NCBI GenBank assembly: GCA_021372695.1
Contig: JAJFTY010000161.1
Coordinates: 1 to 39,179 of the forward strand
DNA length: 39,179 nucleotides
Direction: 5' to 3'
From: Deltaproteobacteria bacterium
Lineage (GTDB): Bacteria > Desulfobacterota > Syntrophia > Syntrophales > UBA5619
The notes under the pieces were generated by a model. The model saw only the letters and a program-made list of their open reading frames with translations. It was not told where the DNA came from and made no database searches. This document shows positions 16,825-24,910 of this stretch, one piece after another. The position numbers and the translations under genes are program-made. Numbering within the stretch: position 1 is the stretch's first letter; the number at the start of each line of letters is the position of its first letter.

Positions 16825-17445
16825 ATGGCGGATCATAACGACAACCCCATTCCCCCCGGGGACACGATTGCCTACGAAGCCCACGGCAACCTCTACCTCA
16901 ACATCACCAACCGCTGCAGCGCGGCCTGCACGTTCTGCATCCGGAACTTCTCCGACGGGGTCTACGGCTACAATCTGCGCCTTTCCCGGGAACCTTCGGA
17001 CGCAGAGATCATCCACGAGCTGGAATCCCGTCACCTCCCCAAATATAAAGAAGTCGTTTTCACCGGCTTCGGCGAGCCCACGTGCAGGCTGGATACGGTG
17101 CTGCGCATCACGGCGTGGCTGCACGAAAGAGGGGTTGCGGTCCGGCTGGACACGAACGGCCACGCTGCGCTCATGCACCCCGGCCGGGACGTCGTGGCGG
17201 AGCTGAAGGCGGCGGGCCTGAGCGCCGTGTCCGTGAGCCTGAACGCCGAATCGGAAGAGAAGTACAGCCGCTTATGCCGGCCGGCCTACGAAGGGGCCTA
17301 CGCGGCCATGGTCGACTTCACGAAAAAGGCGATCGCGGCCGGCCTCCGGACACGCATGACCGTCGTCGGGCAGGCGCCGGGTGTCGACAGCCCTGAATGC
17401 GAACGAATCGCGGCCGGGCTCGGAGCTTCCTTCAAGGTGAGATAA
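16825..17445 (+). CDS. Radical SAM protein of the TatD-associated type
   Basis: 206 residues from the ATG at 16825; an in-frame TTG at 16801 is the alternative. The 4Fe-4S site is the canonical C-x3-C-x2-C (Cys31, Cys35, Cys38 in N-R-C-S-A-A-C-T-F-C), preceded by L-Y-L-N-I-T-N. F-T-G-F-G-E-P-T (the GGE-like SAM motif) and L-D-T-N-G-H follow. The short length with no C-terminal cluster domain resembles the TatD-linked radical SAM family, though no tatD is next to it. Substrate unknown. The gene ends 43 bases before the hsdM stop, convergent with the restriction locus, and marks its left edge. Confidence 0.85.
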   Translation: MADHNDNPIPPGDTIAYEAHGNLYLNITNRCSAACTFCIRNFSDGVYGYNLRLSREPSDAEIIHELESRHLPKYKEVVFTGFGEPTCRLDTVLRITAWLHERGVAVRLDTNGHAALMHPGRDVVAELKAAGLSAVSVSLNAESEEKYSRLCRPAYEGAYAAMVDFTKKAIAAGLRTRMTVVGQAPGVDSPECERIAAGLGASFKVR

Positions 17446-17488
17446 ACTCAGAGGTGCCCTCAACCCATCAAGGCTGCCAGTACTGTAT

Positions 17489-18967
17489 CTAGATCCGCCG
17501 CGCAATCTCCTTGAAGCTCTCTACCGCCGCTTCAAGGTTCTCGACGATGTCGTTCGCGAGTTCGTCGGGATCGGGCAAATTGTCCAGGTCCGCGAGGCTC
17601 TTGTCTCTCAGCCAGAAGATGTCCAAGCTGGTCTTGTCCCGGCCTGCAATCTCGTCATAGGTGAACTTCCGCCACCTGCCTTCCGGATTCGTTTCCGGGT
17701 GCCAGGTTTCCTTGCGGGTGTTGCGGTTTTCGGGCTGGTAACAGGCGATAAAATCTCTCAGGTCCTCCAGCTTCAGGGGGTTCTTCTTCAGGGTGTGATG
17801 GATGTTCGTGCGGTAATCGTAATACCAGATTTCCTTTGTCCAGGGAGACTTGGCGGCCGGTTTGGCATCGAAGAATAGGACATTCGCTTTCACGCCCTGG
17901 GCATAGAAGATTCCTGTTGGCAGGCGCAGTATCGTATGGAGATCCATGGTTTCCAGCAGTTTCTTCCGGACGGTCTCCCCGGCCCCGCCTTCGAAGAGGA
18001 CATTGTCGGGAACGACCACGGCGGCCTTGCCCGTGGTCTTGAGCATGGTGCGGATGTGCTGGACGAAGTTGAGTTGCTTGTTGCTCGTCGTGGCCCAGAA
18101 GTCCTGCCGGTTGTAGGTGAGGTCTTCCTTCTCCTGTTCCCCTTCCTCGTTGGTGAAGGTCATGCTGCTCTTTTTCCCGAAGGGCGGGTTGGTGAGGACG
18201 TAATCGACGCGCAGGCCCGAATCGGCCACCAGGGAATCGGTGGAGGAGATGAAGGTCTCCGAATCGATGTCGCCGATGTTGTGCAGAAACATGTTCATGA
18301 GGGCCAGGCGCCGCGCGCCCGCCACGATCTCGTTGCCGTAGAAGGTCTTGTATTTCAGGAACTCCTTGTCTGCCTTGTCGAGGCCGCAGCGGTCCACAAC
18401 GTAATCGTAGGCGGCCAGGAAGAACCCGCCGGTGCCGCAGGCTGGATCGGCGATGGTCTTCCGGGGTTCGGGCCGGATGCATTCGACCATAGCCCTGATC
18501 AGGGAGCGTGGCGTGAAGTACTGTCCCGCCCCGCTTTTGGTGTCTTCCGCGTTTTTCTCCAGGAGGCCTTCGTAGATCTTTCCCTTGATGTCGGCCCCCA
18601 TGGTGCTCCAGCGCTCCTTGTCGATCATGTCGATGAGGCGGAAGAGCTTGGCCGGGTCCTGGATCTTGTTCTGCGATTTGGTGAAGATCTGCCCGAGGAT
18701 GCCTTTCTGCTTCCCTAACTCCCGCAGCAGTGAGACATAGTGAAGTTCCAGATCCGCGCCGCGCTTGGCCGTGAGACTTTCCCAATCATAGGCCTTCGGC
18801 ATCAGCAGCGACCGGTTGTAAGGCGGTTTGGAAAACTCATCGGCGAGCTTCAAAAAGAGAAGGTACGTGAGCTGTTCCAGGTAGTCGCCGTATCCCACGC
18901 CGTCGTCGCGCAGGGTGTTGCAGAAACTCCAGACCTTGGAGATGATGCTCGATGCGTTGTCGTTCAT
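17489..18967 (-). CDS. hsdM: Type I restriction-modification system methyltransferase subunit HsdM
   Basis: 492 residues. An N-terminal helical domain (about 1-150) ends in G-A-G-Q-Y-F-T-P-R, the usual entry to the N6-adenine methyltransferase core. SAM motif I is D-P-A-C-G-T-G-G at 174-181 and the catalytic motif IV is N-P-P-F at 260-263. It methylates adenine in the asymmetric bipartite site chosen by HsdS. The start overlaps the fic stop by 1 base (TAATG), so hsdM is translated behind fic and not next to hsdS. It is last in the locus. All motifs are intact. Confidence 0.96.
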   Translation of the reverse strand: MNDNASSIISKVWSFCNTLRDDGVGYGDYLEQLTYLLFLKLADEFSKPPYNRSLLMPKAYDWESLTAKRGADLELHYVSLLRELGKQKGILGQIFTKSQNKIQDPAKLFRLIDMIDKERWSTMGADIKGKIYEGLLEKNAEDTKSGAGQYFTPRSLIRAMVECIRPEPRKTIADPACGTGGFFLAAYDYVVDRCGLDKADKEFLKYKTFYGNEIVAGARRLALMNMFLHNIGDIDSETFISSTDSLVADSGLRVDYVLTNPPFGKKSSMTFTNEEGEQEKEDLTYNRQDFWATTSNKQLNFVQHIRTMLKTTGKAAVVVPDNVLFEGGAGETVRKKLLETMDLHTILRLPTGIFYAQGVKANVLFFDAKPAAKSPWTKEIWYYDYRTNIHHTLKKNPLKLEDLRDFIACYQPENRNTRKETWHPETNPEGRWRKFTYDEIAGRDKTSLDIFWLRDKSLADLDNLPDPDELANDIVENLEAAVESFKEIARRI

Positions 18968-20130
18968 TATTTTCTCTTCCTCAGCGGCATGAGGCCGCGC
19001 ATGATGTCGATGTTGCCTTTGTATTTGTCCCTGTCCTTGACGATCAGTTCCAGCCTTTCAAGCTCCGCAAGGTCTCGCATGAGCGTCGTCGAAGAGAGGC
19101 GGGCATACTCCCTGGCCAGGATGCCGGAGCCGTCGATGAGTTCCTCAGGCGTATGCCACTGGTCCACGGGAAATTGCAGGGCCAGGGTTCGGCGCCGCTT
19201 CACGATGGCGCGCGTCTTTCCCGTGGCCTTCTTGCTGTCGAGGGTGTCATAGATGAGCTTGTGCCAGGTCGTCTCCAGGAGGTTTCTCTGCACCACATCC
19301 AGGACGTTGCTCAGGCCGTCCCGGAAGCCGAGCACCGCGTATTGGATGAAGTGGGACAGGTCCCGCTCCCGGACGCAGCGATCGAGCTGCCGGTAGTATT
19401 CCTGGCGCGTGTCATTGTAATGGTTACACAGGATATGCGAGGCGATGTCCGGCAGCCCGGCCCGCAGGAGAATGTAGAATTCGACCAGCCGGGCCGTGCG
19501 GCCGTTGCCGTCCCCGAAGGGGTGAATCATGGCCAGGTAGACATGGGCCACGATCGCCTGAAGCACCTGATCGGAGAAGGACTGCCGGCCGTCTTCATAG
19601 CGGAACGTCTCCTTCATCCATTCGCAAAAGCGGATCATCAGGGGGGCCACGTCAGCTCCCAACGGGGGACGGTAGGTCCCCACGACGACGTTGTGCCCCG
19701 CAGCCCTGAACTTGCCTGGGACGCCCTGAAAGTGTTCTCCAAGGTCCTTGCCCACGAAATAGTTGAATCGTTCGATCAGCTCGCAAGACAGGACAAAGGC
19801 CTTGTTTTCCGCGATCACCTCGATACGGATCTGGTTGAGGGCATCGATGACGTTCTTGACCTCGATCTCCAGATACTCTTTGCTGGGAGGGAGCTTTTCC
19901 CCGGCGTCGATACGGGCCACCTCCTCCTCCGACAGGGTGTTGCCTTCAATGGCCGTGGTCGCCCGGGCGCCTTTCCGCAGGGAGACCGAGAGCAACTGTT
20001 TTCGATACTCCGGCTTGATCGGTGCCGACGAGATCGCCTGGATGATCGCTTCGCTCTGTCCCAGCCGGAAGATCGTCTCCTCGTCGAGGTGCCAGGTCTT
20101 TTGGAAGGGAATATGCTCGTATTCTGGCAT
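18967..20130 (-). CDS. Fic/DOC family protein (AMPylase-type), inside the hsd locus
   Basis: 387 residues. The Fic core motif H-P-F-G-D-G-N-G-R-T-A-R lies at 203-214 with catalytic His203. An inhibitory helix motif (S/T)-x3-E-(G/N) is seen as Thr58 ... Glu62-Gly63, in the N-terminal part, so it should be a self-inhibited class II Fic enzyme. The C-terminal 100 residues look like a winged-helix domain (L-A-E-L-E-R-L-E-L-I-V-K-D). Family members transfer AMP or other nucleotides to protein hydroxyls. It lies between hsdS and hsdM and is translationally joined to hsdM. Its partner or target is unknown; regulation of the restriction complex or a back-up response to restriction failure are possible. 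Confidence 0.92.
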   Translation of the reverse strand: MPEYEHIPFQKTWHLDEETIFRLGQSEAIIQAISSAPIKPEYRKQLLSVSLRKGARATTAIEGNTLSEEEVARIDAGEKLPPSKEYLEIEVKNVIDALNQIRIEVIAENKAFVLSCELIERFNYFVGKDLGEHFQGVPGKFRAAGHNVVVGTYRPPLGADVAPLMIRFCEWMKETFRYEDGRQSFSDQVLQAIVAHVYLAMIHPFGDGNGRTARLVEFYILLRAGLPDIASHILCNHYNDTRQEYYRQLDRCVRERDLSHFIQYAVLGFRDGLSNVLDVVQRNLLETTWHKLIYDTLDSKKATGKTRAIVKRRRTLALQFPVDQWHTPEELIDGSGILAREYARLSSTTLMRDLAELERLELIVKDRDKYKGNIDIMRGLMPLRKRK

Positions 20131-20177
20131 ACATCGTCACCCACATTTCACTGACATTAAAAGGAATTCGCAAATTC

Positions 20178-20206
20178 TGTATAGTAATTGCTGGAGGATA
20201 TGTCAA
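20178..20206 (-). promoter_or_regulatory. Promoter of fic-hsdM with a nearby inverted repeat
   Basis: Minus strand: TTGACA (20206-20201), 17-base spacer, TATACA (20183-20178). The -35 is perfect. An inverted repeat GAATT-N4-AATTC (20164-20177) lies over the expected start point and could be an operator. The fic ATG is at 20130, giving a leader of about 40 bases. Confidence 0.65.
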
Positions 20207-20240
20207 GAAATATGCCGTCAGTGCAGGGGATATCCATGGG

Positions 20241-20298
20241 TGCATTCTATTTCTTATTGGGCCTTATCAAGTCATTTGCGAGAAATAAATAGAATGCA
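20241..20298. repeat. AT-rich 12-bp inverted repeat between hsdS and fic
   Basis: TGCATTCTATTT at 20241-20252 is exactly complementary to 20287-20298, separated by 34 bases. It lies just after the hsdS stop and before the fic promoter. It could end the hsdR-hsdS transcript or bind a regulator; no T-run follows on the minus strand. Confidence 0.55.
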
Positions 20299-20332
20299 AT
20301 GCCTTCCGATGGGGCCGGAGCCGCAGATCAGG

Positions 20333-21877
20333 TCAAGGTCTTCCCGCGACGTTTCGGGACGACGCCACTCTTCTCCCTGCACCCTTTCTCTTCGTGGTTC
20401 CTTTCACAGCCGACTGCGCGGCCTTCTCCGCTCGGATGCGCGCCAGCAGCTTTTCCGCCGGTTCATCGTTCGGATCCTGGGGAACGAGCTTTCCGGAAAA
20501 GGCCTTCTTCAAGATGCTCTGCCGAAGGGCCTCGGCCTGCTTGAGGCTCTGGGTGATCGCTTCTTCGATCTTGTCTGCAACGGAGAGACGGGATTCGATT
20601 TCCTGGACGACTCGATTTTGCTCTTTGTGTGAGCAATAGGGGATATTAAGATTTTCGAGGATATTCAAATTGATGTTCTTTTGTGCTGTTGCCGGGGCAA
20701 ATTCTTCTATTGTCCTCTGATTTCCCCTAAAAAATAAAAATATGAACTTCGACATCGTCAGGTTAGCGTTCGGCGAAAAACCAACGACGCTATCAGGGAA
20801 GCACGAATCAAAACCCAAAAATGCTGCCTCTGCTATGTTTGCCGCAATCGTGATGCACAATGTTCCCTTAGGCCATAATTTGCTTTGGGATAAGCCGAAC
20901 TCCGAATAAGTGTTGCCATATGACTTAACAACTTCTTTCACGGCTTTAATTTCGCCTGTTTGTACAAAAGGATATGGCCCACCAAAAAGTCTTTTGTCAT
21001 TTCTCGGTCTGTGTTTCGATTTGCCTCTTCCCAATTCACCAATATAGTCAAGCTTCGTCCAAAGCCATCCTTCTGGCAATGTTGGCATTTTCGCCAGATC
21101 CTTTTTCGTCAACTCTGCGACAGGTTTCCGTTTCTTCCCAGTCGCTTTTATCTCTTTTTCCCTTTGGGTCTTGATCTGTTCCAGAAGTCGCTCTGCGGTC
21201 GGCAGGTTCTTTTGTCGTCTTCGCCATTCTTCCGTCAACTTGCCTTCAAACGCCCATTTGAGGACGGCTTGGCGGTAAACCTTGAGTTGCTGCTGGGCGG
21301 TCTTGAGGGCTTCCACGCCCTTGTCTAACTCGCTGAAGAGTTCTTCGATCTTGGCGACGATGCGGTGCTGTTCCGGGAGGGGGGGTAGGGGAATTTGTGT
21401 TTCGGAAATAGTTGAACGACTTAATTCTATCTGATTTGTAGACCCATCGCACATTTCTCCGATTTGTTGCTGCACATATGGCCCGCTTATCCAAAAATGA
21501 GCATATCTTGAACAGATATCAGCGTGCATTCTAACAATAGTGACGTGACTATCTACAACTTTTGGACAATCAATGTCCGTTTCCTTCACGCGGTACGCTC
21601 GGCCTACGGTTCCCGTCCCAGTGCTGTTCCAGATGATGTCATTAACTTTAATATATCTGTCTTCTTCCCAAAAAGGTTGCTGTTCCGCTGCGATATATTT
21701 GAAATATTCTCTTATCAATCGATCCCAGCGGAGAGATTTTTGATTAATAACAGGTAAAGCACTTTTCTTTACATACTTGGGGGATTTCCCACGTTGTATA
21801 TATATTGCTAAATCGCCTAGAGAACATGAAACCCAAGTAGCAGGTATGTCCTGGAACGAATAATTCTTATCAATCAT
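20333..21877 (-). CDS. hsdS: Type I restriction-modification system specificity subunit HsdS
   Basis: 514 residues with the two-half layout of HsdS. The first target-recognition domain (about 1-165) is followed by the central conserved helix after P-L-P-P-L-P-E-Q-H-R-I-V-A-K-I-E-E-L-F, and the second domain (about 265-405) by H-K-E-Q-N-R-V-V-Q-E-I-E-S-R-L and a second long coiled coil. Each domain reads one half of a split DNA site; the helices set the spacing. The target-recognition stretches (about 20640-21010 and 21390-21870) are visibly richer in A+T than the conserved parts, as expected of exchanged cassettes. It starts one base after the hsdR stop. The specific site cannot be predicted here. 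Confidence 0.95.
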   Translation of the reverse strand: MIDKNYSFQDIPATWVSCSLGDLAIYIQRGKSPKYVKKSALPVINQKSLRWDRLIREYFKYIAAEQQPFWEEDRYIKVNDIIWNSTGTGTVGRAYRVKETDIDCPKVVDSHVTIVRMHADICSRYAHFWISGPYVQQQIGEMCDGSTNQIELSRSTISETQIPLPPLPEQHRIVAKIEELFSELDKGVEALKTAQQQLKVYRQAVLKWAFEGKLTEEWRRRQKNLPTAERLLEQIKTQREKEIKATGKKRKPVAELTKKDLAKMPTLPEGWLWTKLDYIGELGRGKSKHRPRNDKRLFGGPYPFVQTGEIKAVKEVVKSYGNTYSEFGLSQSKLWPKGTLCITIAANIAEAAFLGFDSCFPDSVVGFSPNANLTMSKFIFLFFRGNQRTIEEFAPATAQKNINLNILENLNIPYCSHKEQNRVVQEIESRLSVADKIEEAITQSLKQAEALRQSILKKAFSGKLVPQDPNDEPAEKLLARIRAEKAAQSAVKGTTKRKGAGRRVASSRNVAGRP

Positions 21878-21878
21878 C

Positions 21879-24632
21879 CTACGCCGCCAATGCCTCGTTA
21901 ATCTCGTCGATCATCTTGTCCGTCTTGTCTCCGAAGAGTTGCCACATTCGCCCCAACCCTCCATCGGCATCAAAGGGCGCAAGGTCCAGGTCGTCCTTTT
22001 CGATGTGGATGGAGGCGGCGATATGCTCCTTCATCATCCGGAGCCACGCCATCTGTTCCTCCGTAAATTTGAGCGGCCCGGCCTGCTTCTGGAAGACCCA
22101 GGTCTGGAAGTTCCTGTCCACGGTCCTGTCGTAGGGCGTCAGGGCCGCATCGATGCCGGTGATCCGGCGGAGGAGGGAGACGAGGGCCACAAGTTCGTTG
22201 ACGGGATTCGTGCCGCTGACCTTATCCAGCCGCTCATAGGCCTTCCAGATGCGCAGCGGGGCCAGGGTCGGCTTGTCCAGTTTCAGGCGCTCCAGCAGTT
22301 CCCGGATCATCGCGTAGGTCAGGTCCTTGCGCCGGTGCGGCTGGTTGTAGAAGATCTGGAGGGCCGCGATCTCGTCCTTGTGGGCCGTAAGGTAAGCCTT
22401 GAAGTCCTGCACGGCCTGGCTCGCCTGATCCTCAGCCTGCCTGTCCCACCCGGCAAACTCGACCTCGTCAGGGTTGATGGTGTCGATGATCTGCTCGTGC
22501 ACCTTGCGGACATTTTCGATGAAGGTGTTCAGCTCGCCCGTGAAGGGGCTTGCCGCCTTGGAGATCAACTTATCCCTGGCAGCAGCGAGTTGGCTTTCGG
22601 TCGGCTTGTCGAGGGGCTCCAGTTTGAATTGTTCCCGGGCGGCCGATTCGATCCGGTCGGGATCATAAGCGTTGAGGAGATCCTTGACCACCTCGGCGAT
22701 GGCCTTTCCCTTCGCCTTTTCCTTGAATTGTCCCGATTCCTTCTCATTCATGATCTTTGCCAGGCGGCCAAGGCGGCCGGCCAGGGTGGTGAAGAGGTCC
22801 TCATCCCTGGCGCCCACGGCCACGGCGGCAAGCAGGTCCTTGAGGGCCACGGTGGGCTTGCGTTCCAGGGGGCGGCTGTCCGTCTTCAGGGATTTCGTGA
22901 CGCCCACGGCATCGACGATGATGAAATGGTCTTTCGTGTAAAGGGCGGATGGCGTCACCTTGCGCAGGTCGTCCAGGGCGATGGTCCGGGTTCCCCGCCC
23001 CTTCATCTGCTCGAAGTAGTTGCGGCTCTTGACGTCCCGCATGAAGATCAGGCATTCCAATGGCTTGACGTCCGTGCCCGTGGCGATCATGTCCACGGTG
23101 ACAGCAATGCGCGGATGGTAGTCGTTGCGGAACTGGGCGAGGACCGATTTCGGATCTTCGTCCGCAAAGTAGGTCACCTTCTTGCAGAAGGCGTTTCCTT
23201 CCCCGAACTCCTCGCGGACGATCTGGATGATGTCGTCGGCGTGGCTGTCGGTCTTGGCAAAGATGAGGGTCTTGGGCACTTCCTTTCTCTGGGGGAAGAT
23301 CTCCGGCACGTGTTCTTTGAAGGTCCTGACGATCTTGCGGATCTGGTTGGGATTCACCACCTCTTCGTCCAGCGTTTTGGCCGAATAGGCGACGTCCTCA
23401 TCCAGTTGTTGCCAGCGCTTCTTGCGGGAGAGCTTCTCCCGGACGTCGACGTATTCCCCCTTCCAGACCACGGAGCCCTTCTTCGTGACCTTCGTTTCGA
23501 TCAGGTAGACGTTGTAGCCGACGTTGACACCGTCGGCTACGGCCTCCTCATGGGTGTATTCGCTGACGATGTTCTGGTTGAAAAAGCCGAAGGTCCGCTG
23601 ATCCGGCGTGGCCGTGAGCCCGATGAGGAAGGCGTCGAAGTATTCGAGGACCTGCTTCCAGAGGTTGTAGATGCTGCGGTGACACTCGTCGATGACGATG
23701 AAATCGAAAAATTCGACGGGGAGCTTCGCGTTGTAGCCGACAGGCACGGGCTCGCGCTTTCTCCAGTCGATCTCGCCGGGGTGGATCTCTTCGGCCCCTT
23801 CCTCCAGTTCCTCGCCCTTGAGAATGGAGTAGAGGCGCTGGATCGTGCTGATGCAGACCTGGCTGTCGGTAGCGACGTAACTCGATCTCAGGCGCTGGAC
23901 GTTGTAGAGTTCGGTGAATTTGCGGTTGTCGTCGCTGGGCAGGTAGGCCATGAACTCCTGTTCGGCCTGCTCGCCCAGGTTCCTGGTATCGACCAGGAAG
24001 AGGACCCGTTTGGCATCGGCGAACTTCAGGAGCCGGTAGATGGCCGTGATGGCGGTGAAGGTCTTTCCCGAGCCGGTCGCCATCTGGATGAGGGCACGGG
24101 GTTTGTTGGCCTTGAAAGAGGTTTCCAGATTGTTCGTGGCGTTGATCTGGCAATCCCGCAGCCCCAGCGTCGGGAGTTCAGGCAGGTCGAGCAGCCTCTC
24201 TCTGAGGGATTTCGGTTTCTTCGACCATTCCCGAAAAGTCTCCGGCCGGTGGAATGCGAAGACCGGCCGTGATCGGGGTTTCGGATCGCCGTAATCGGTG
24301 AAGCGGGTTAAAGTCCCGGTGCTTTCGTAGACAAAGGGCAGGGGCTTGTTGTCGAGATGCTTGAGCTTGCTCTTGGCATACTCGACGGACTGTTCCTCAT
24401 GAACCGTTAACCTGACGCCCTCCTCTTCCTTCTTGGCTTCGATGACGCCGATCGGTTTTCGGTCGACAAAGAGGATATAGTCGGCAGGACCGATGTCGGT
24501 GTAATACTCGCGGACGGCAACGCCGGCGCCAACGCTCAGATCGATATGCTTTTTGCCTTGGATGGTCCAGCCTGAAGCTTCAAGGAGGTGGTCTATTTTG
24601 TCCCTGGCGATCTCTTCCGGTGTCTGGTTCAT
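21879..24632 (-). CDS. hsdR: Type I restriction enzyme HsdR (endonuclease/translocase)
   Basis: 917 residues. An N-terminal PD-(D/E)xK-type nuclease region shows Asp51 and Glu65-A-Lys67 in A-D-Y-I ... G-V-I-E-A-K-K. The SF2 motor follows: Walker A A-T-G-S-G-K-T at 185-191, the D-E-C-H box at 315-318, L-T-A-T-P and, in the second RecA domain, M-K-G-R-G-T-R-T. The C-terminal helical part should bind HsdM. It cleaves foreign DNA after translocation when the HsdS site is unmethylated. It is first in the locus, with its own promoter-like sequence, and ends one base before hsdS. It appears intact. Confidence 0.96.
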   Translation of the reverse strand: MNQTPEEIARDKIDHLLEASGWTIQGKKHIDLSVGAGVAVREYYTDIGPADYILFVDRKPIGVIEAKKEEEGVRLTVHEEQSVEYAKSKLKHLDNKPLPFVYESTGTLTRFTDYGDPKPRSRPVFAFHRPETFREWSKKPKSLRERLLDLPELPTLGLRDCQINATNNLETSFKANKPRALIQMATGSGKTFTAITAIYRLLKFADAKRVLFLVDTRNLGEQAEQEFMAYLPSDDNRKFTELYNVQRLRSSYVATDSQVCISTIQRLYSILKGEELEEGAEEIHPGEIDWRKREPVPVGYNAKLPVEFFDFIVIDECHRSIYNLWKQVLEYFDAFLIGLTATPDQRTFGFFNQNIVSEYTHEEAVADGVNVGYNVYLIETKVTKKGSVVWKGEYVDVREKLSRKKRWQQLDEDVAYSAKTLDEEVVNPNQIRKIVRTFKEHVPEIFPQRKEVPKTLIFAKTDSHADDIIQIVREEFGEGNAFCKKVTYFADEDPKSVLAQFRNDYHPRIAVTVDMIATGTDVKPLECLIFMRDVKSRNYFEQMKGRGTRTIALDDLRKVTPSALYTKDHFIIVDAVGVTKSLKTDSRPLERKPTVALKDLLAAVAVGARDEDLFTTLAGRLGRLAKIMNEKESGQFKEKAKGKAIAEVVKDLLNAYDPDRIESAAREQFKLEPLDKPTESQLAAARDKLISKAASPFTGELNTFIENVRKVHEQIIDTINPDEVEFAGWDRQAEDQASQAVQDFKAYLTAHKDEIAALQIFYNQPHRRKDLTYAMIRELLERLKLDKPTLAPLRIWKAYERLDKVSGTNPVNELVALVSLLRRITGIDAALTPYDRTVDRNFQTWVFQKQAGPLKFTEEQMAWLRMMKEHIAASIHIEKDDLDLAPFDADGGLGRMWQLFGDKTDKMIDEINEALAA

Positions 24633-24695
24633 TTGCCCCCTCAGGTGACAAGATGGAAACCTGGTGTGCCGGGTCCATGGTACTGACGCCGTCGG

Positions 24696-24725
24696 ATACT
24701 ATCCACATTTCTTGAATAGTTTCAA
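24696..24725 (-). promoter_or_regulatory. Promoter of hsdR-hsdS overlapped by two palindromes
   Basis: Minus strand: TTGAAA (24725-24720), 18-base spacer, TAGTAT (24701-24696). TTGAA-N4-TTCAA (24712-24725) covers the -35 and GGATA-N-TATCC (24694-24704) covers the -10. Start expected near 24688, about 56 bases before the hsdR ATG. Upstream of this, to 24910, nothing else is seen. Confidence 0.5.
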
Positions 24726-24910
24726 CAAATTTGTGCTTAGAGAGGTTACCTACATACCAGCGCAAAGTAAACTACTCTGACCCCCATATTCCCGAAGCAC
24801 CCATCCTGAAGTTTTATGCACGCTGGATGATGATTTATCCATACGATATAATTAAGATTCTACCGATGGTCGCAATCATTTTGGCGTTGAAGATGCCCGG
24901 CAAAACCGCG

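Noticed and set aside
17400..17490. Truncation of the radical SAM gene by insertion of the restriction locus
   Set aside because: At 206 residues it is near the normal size of the short radical SAM family and all catalytic motifs are present; no target duplication or repeat was seen at the junction.
21939..24272. 777-residue plus-strand ORF opposite hsdR
   Set aside because: Antisense to an intact HsdR; low-complexity Asp/Val/Gly/Leu composition and no motif.
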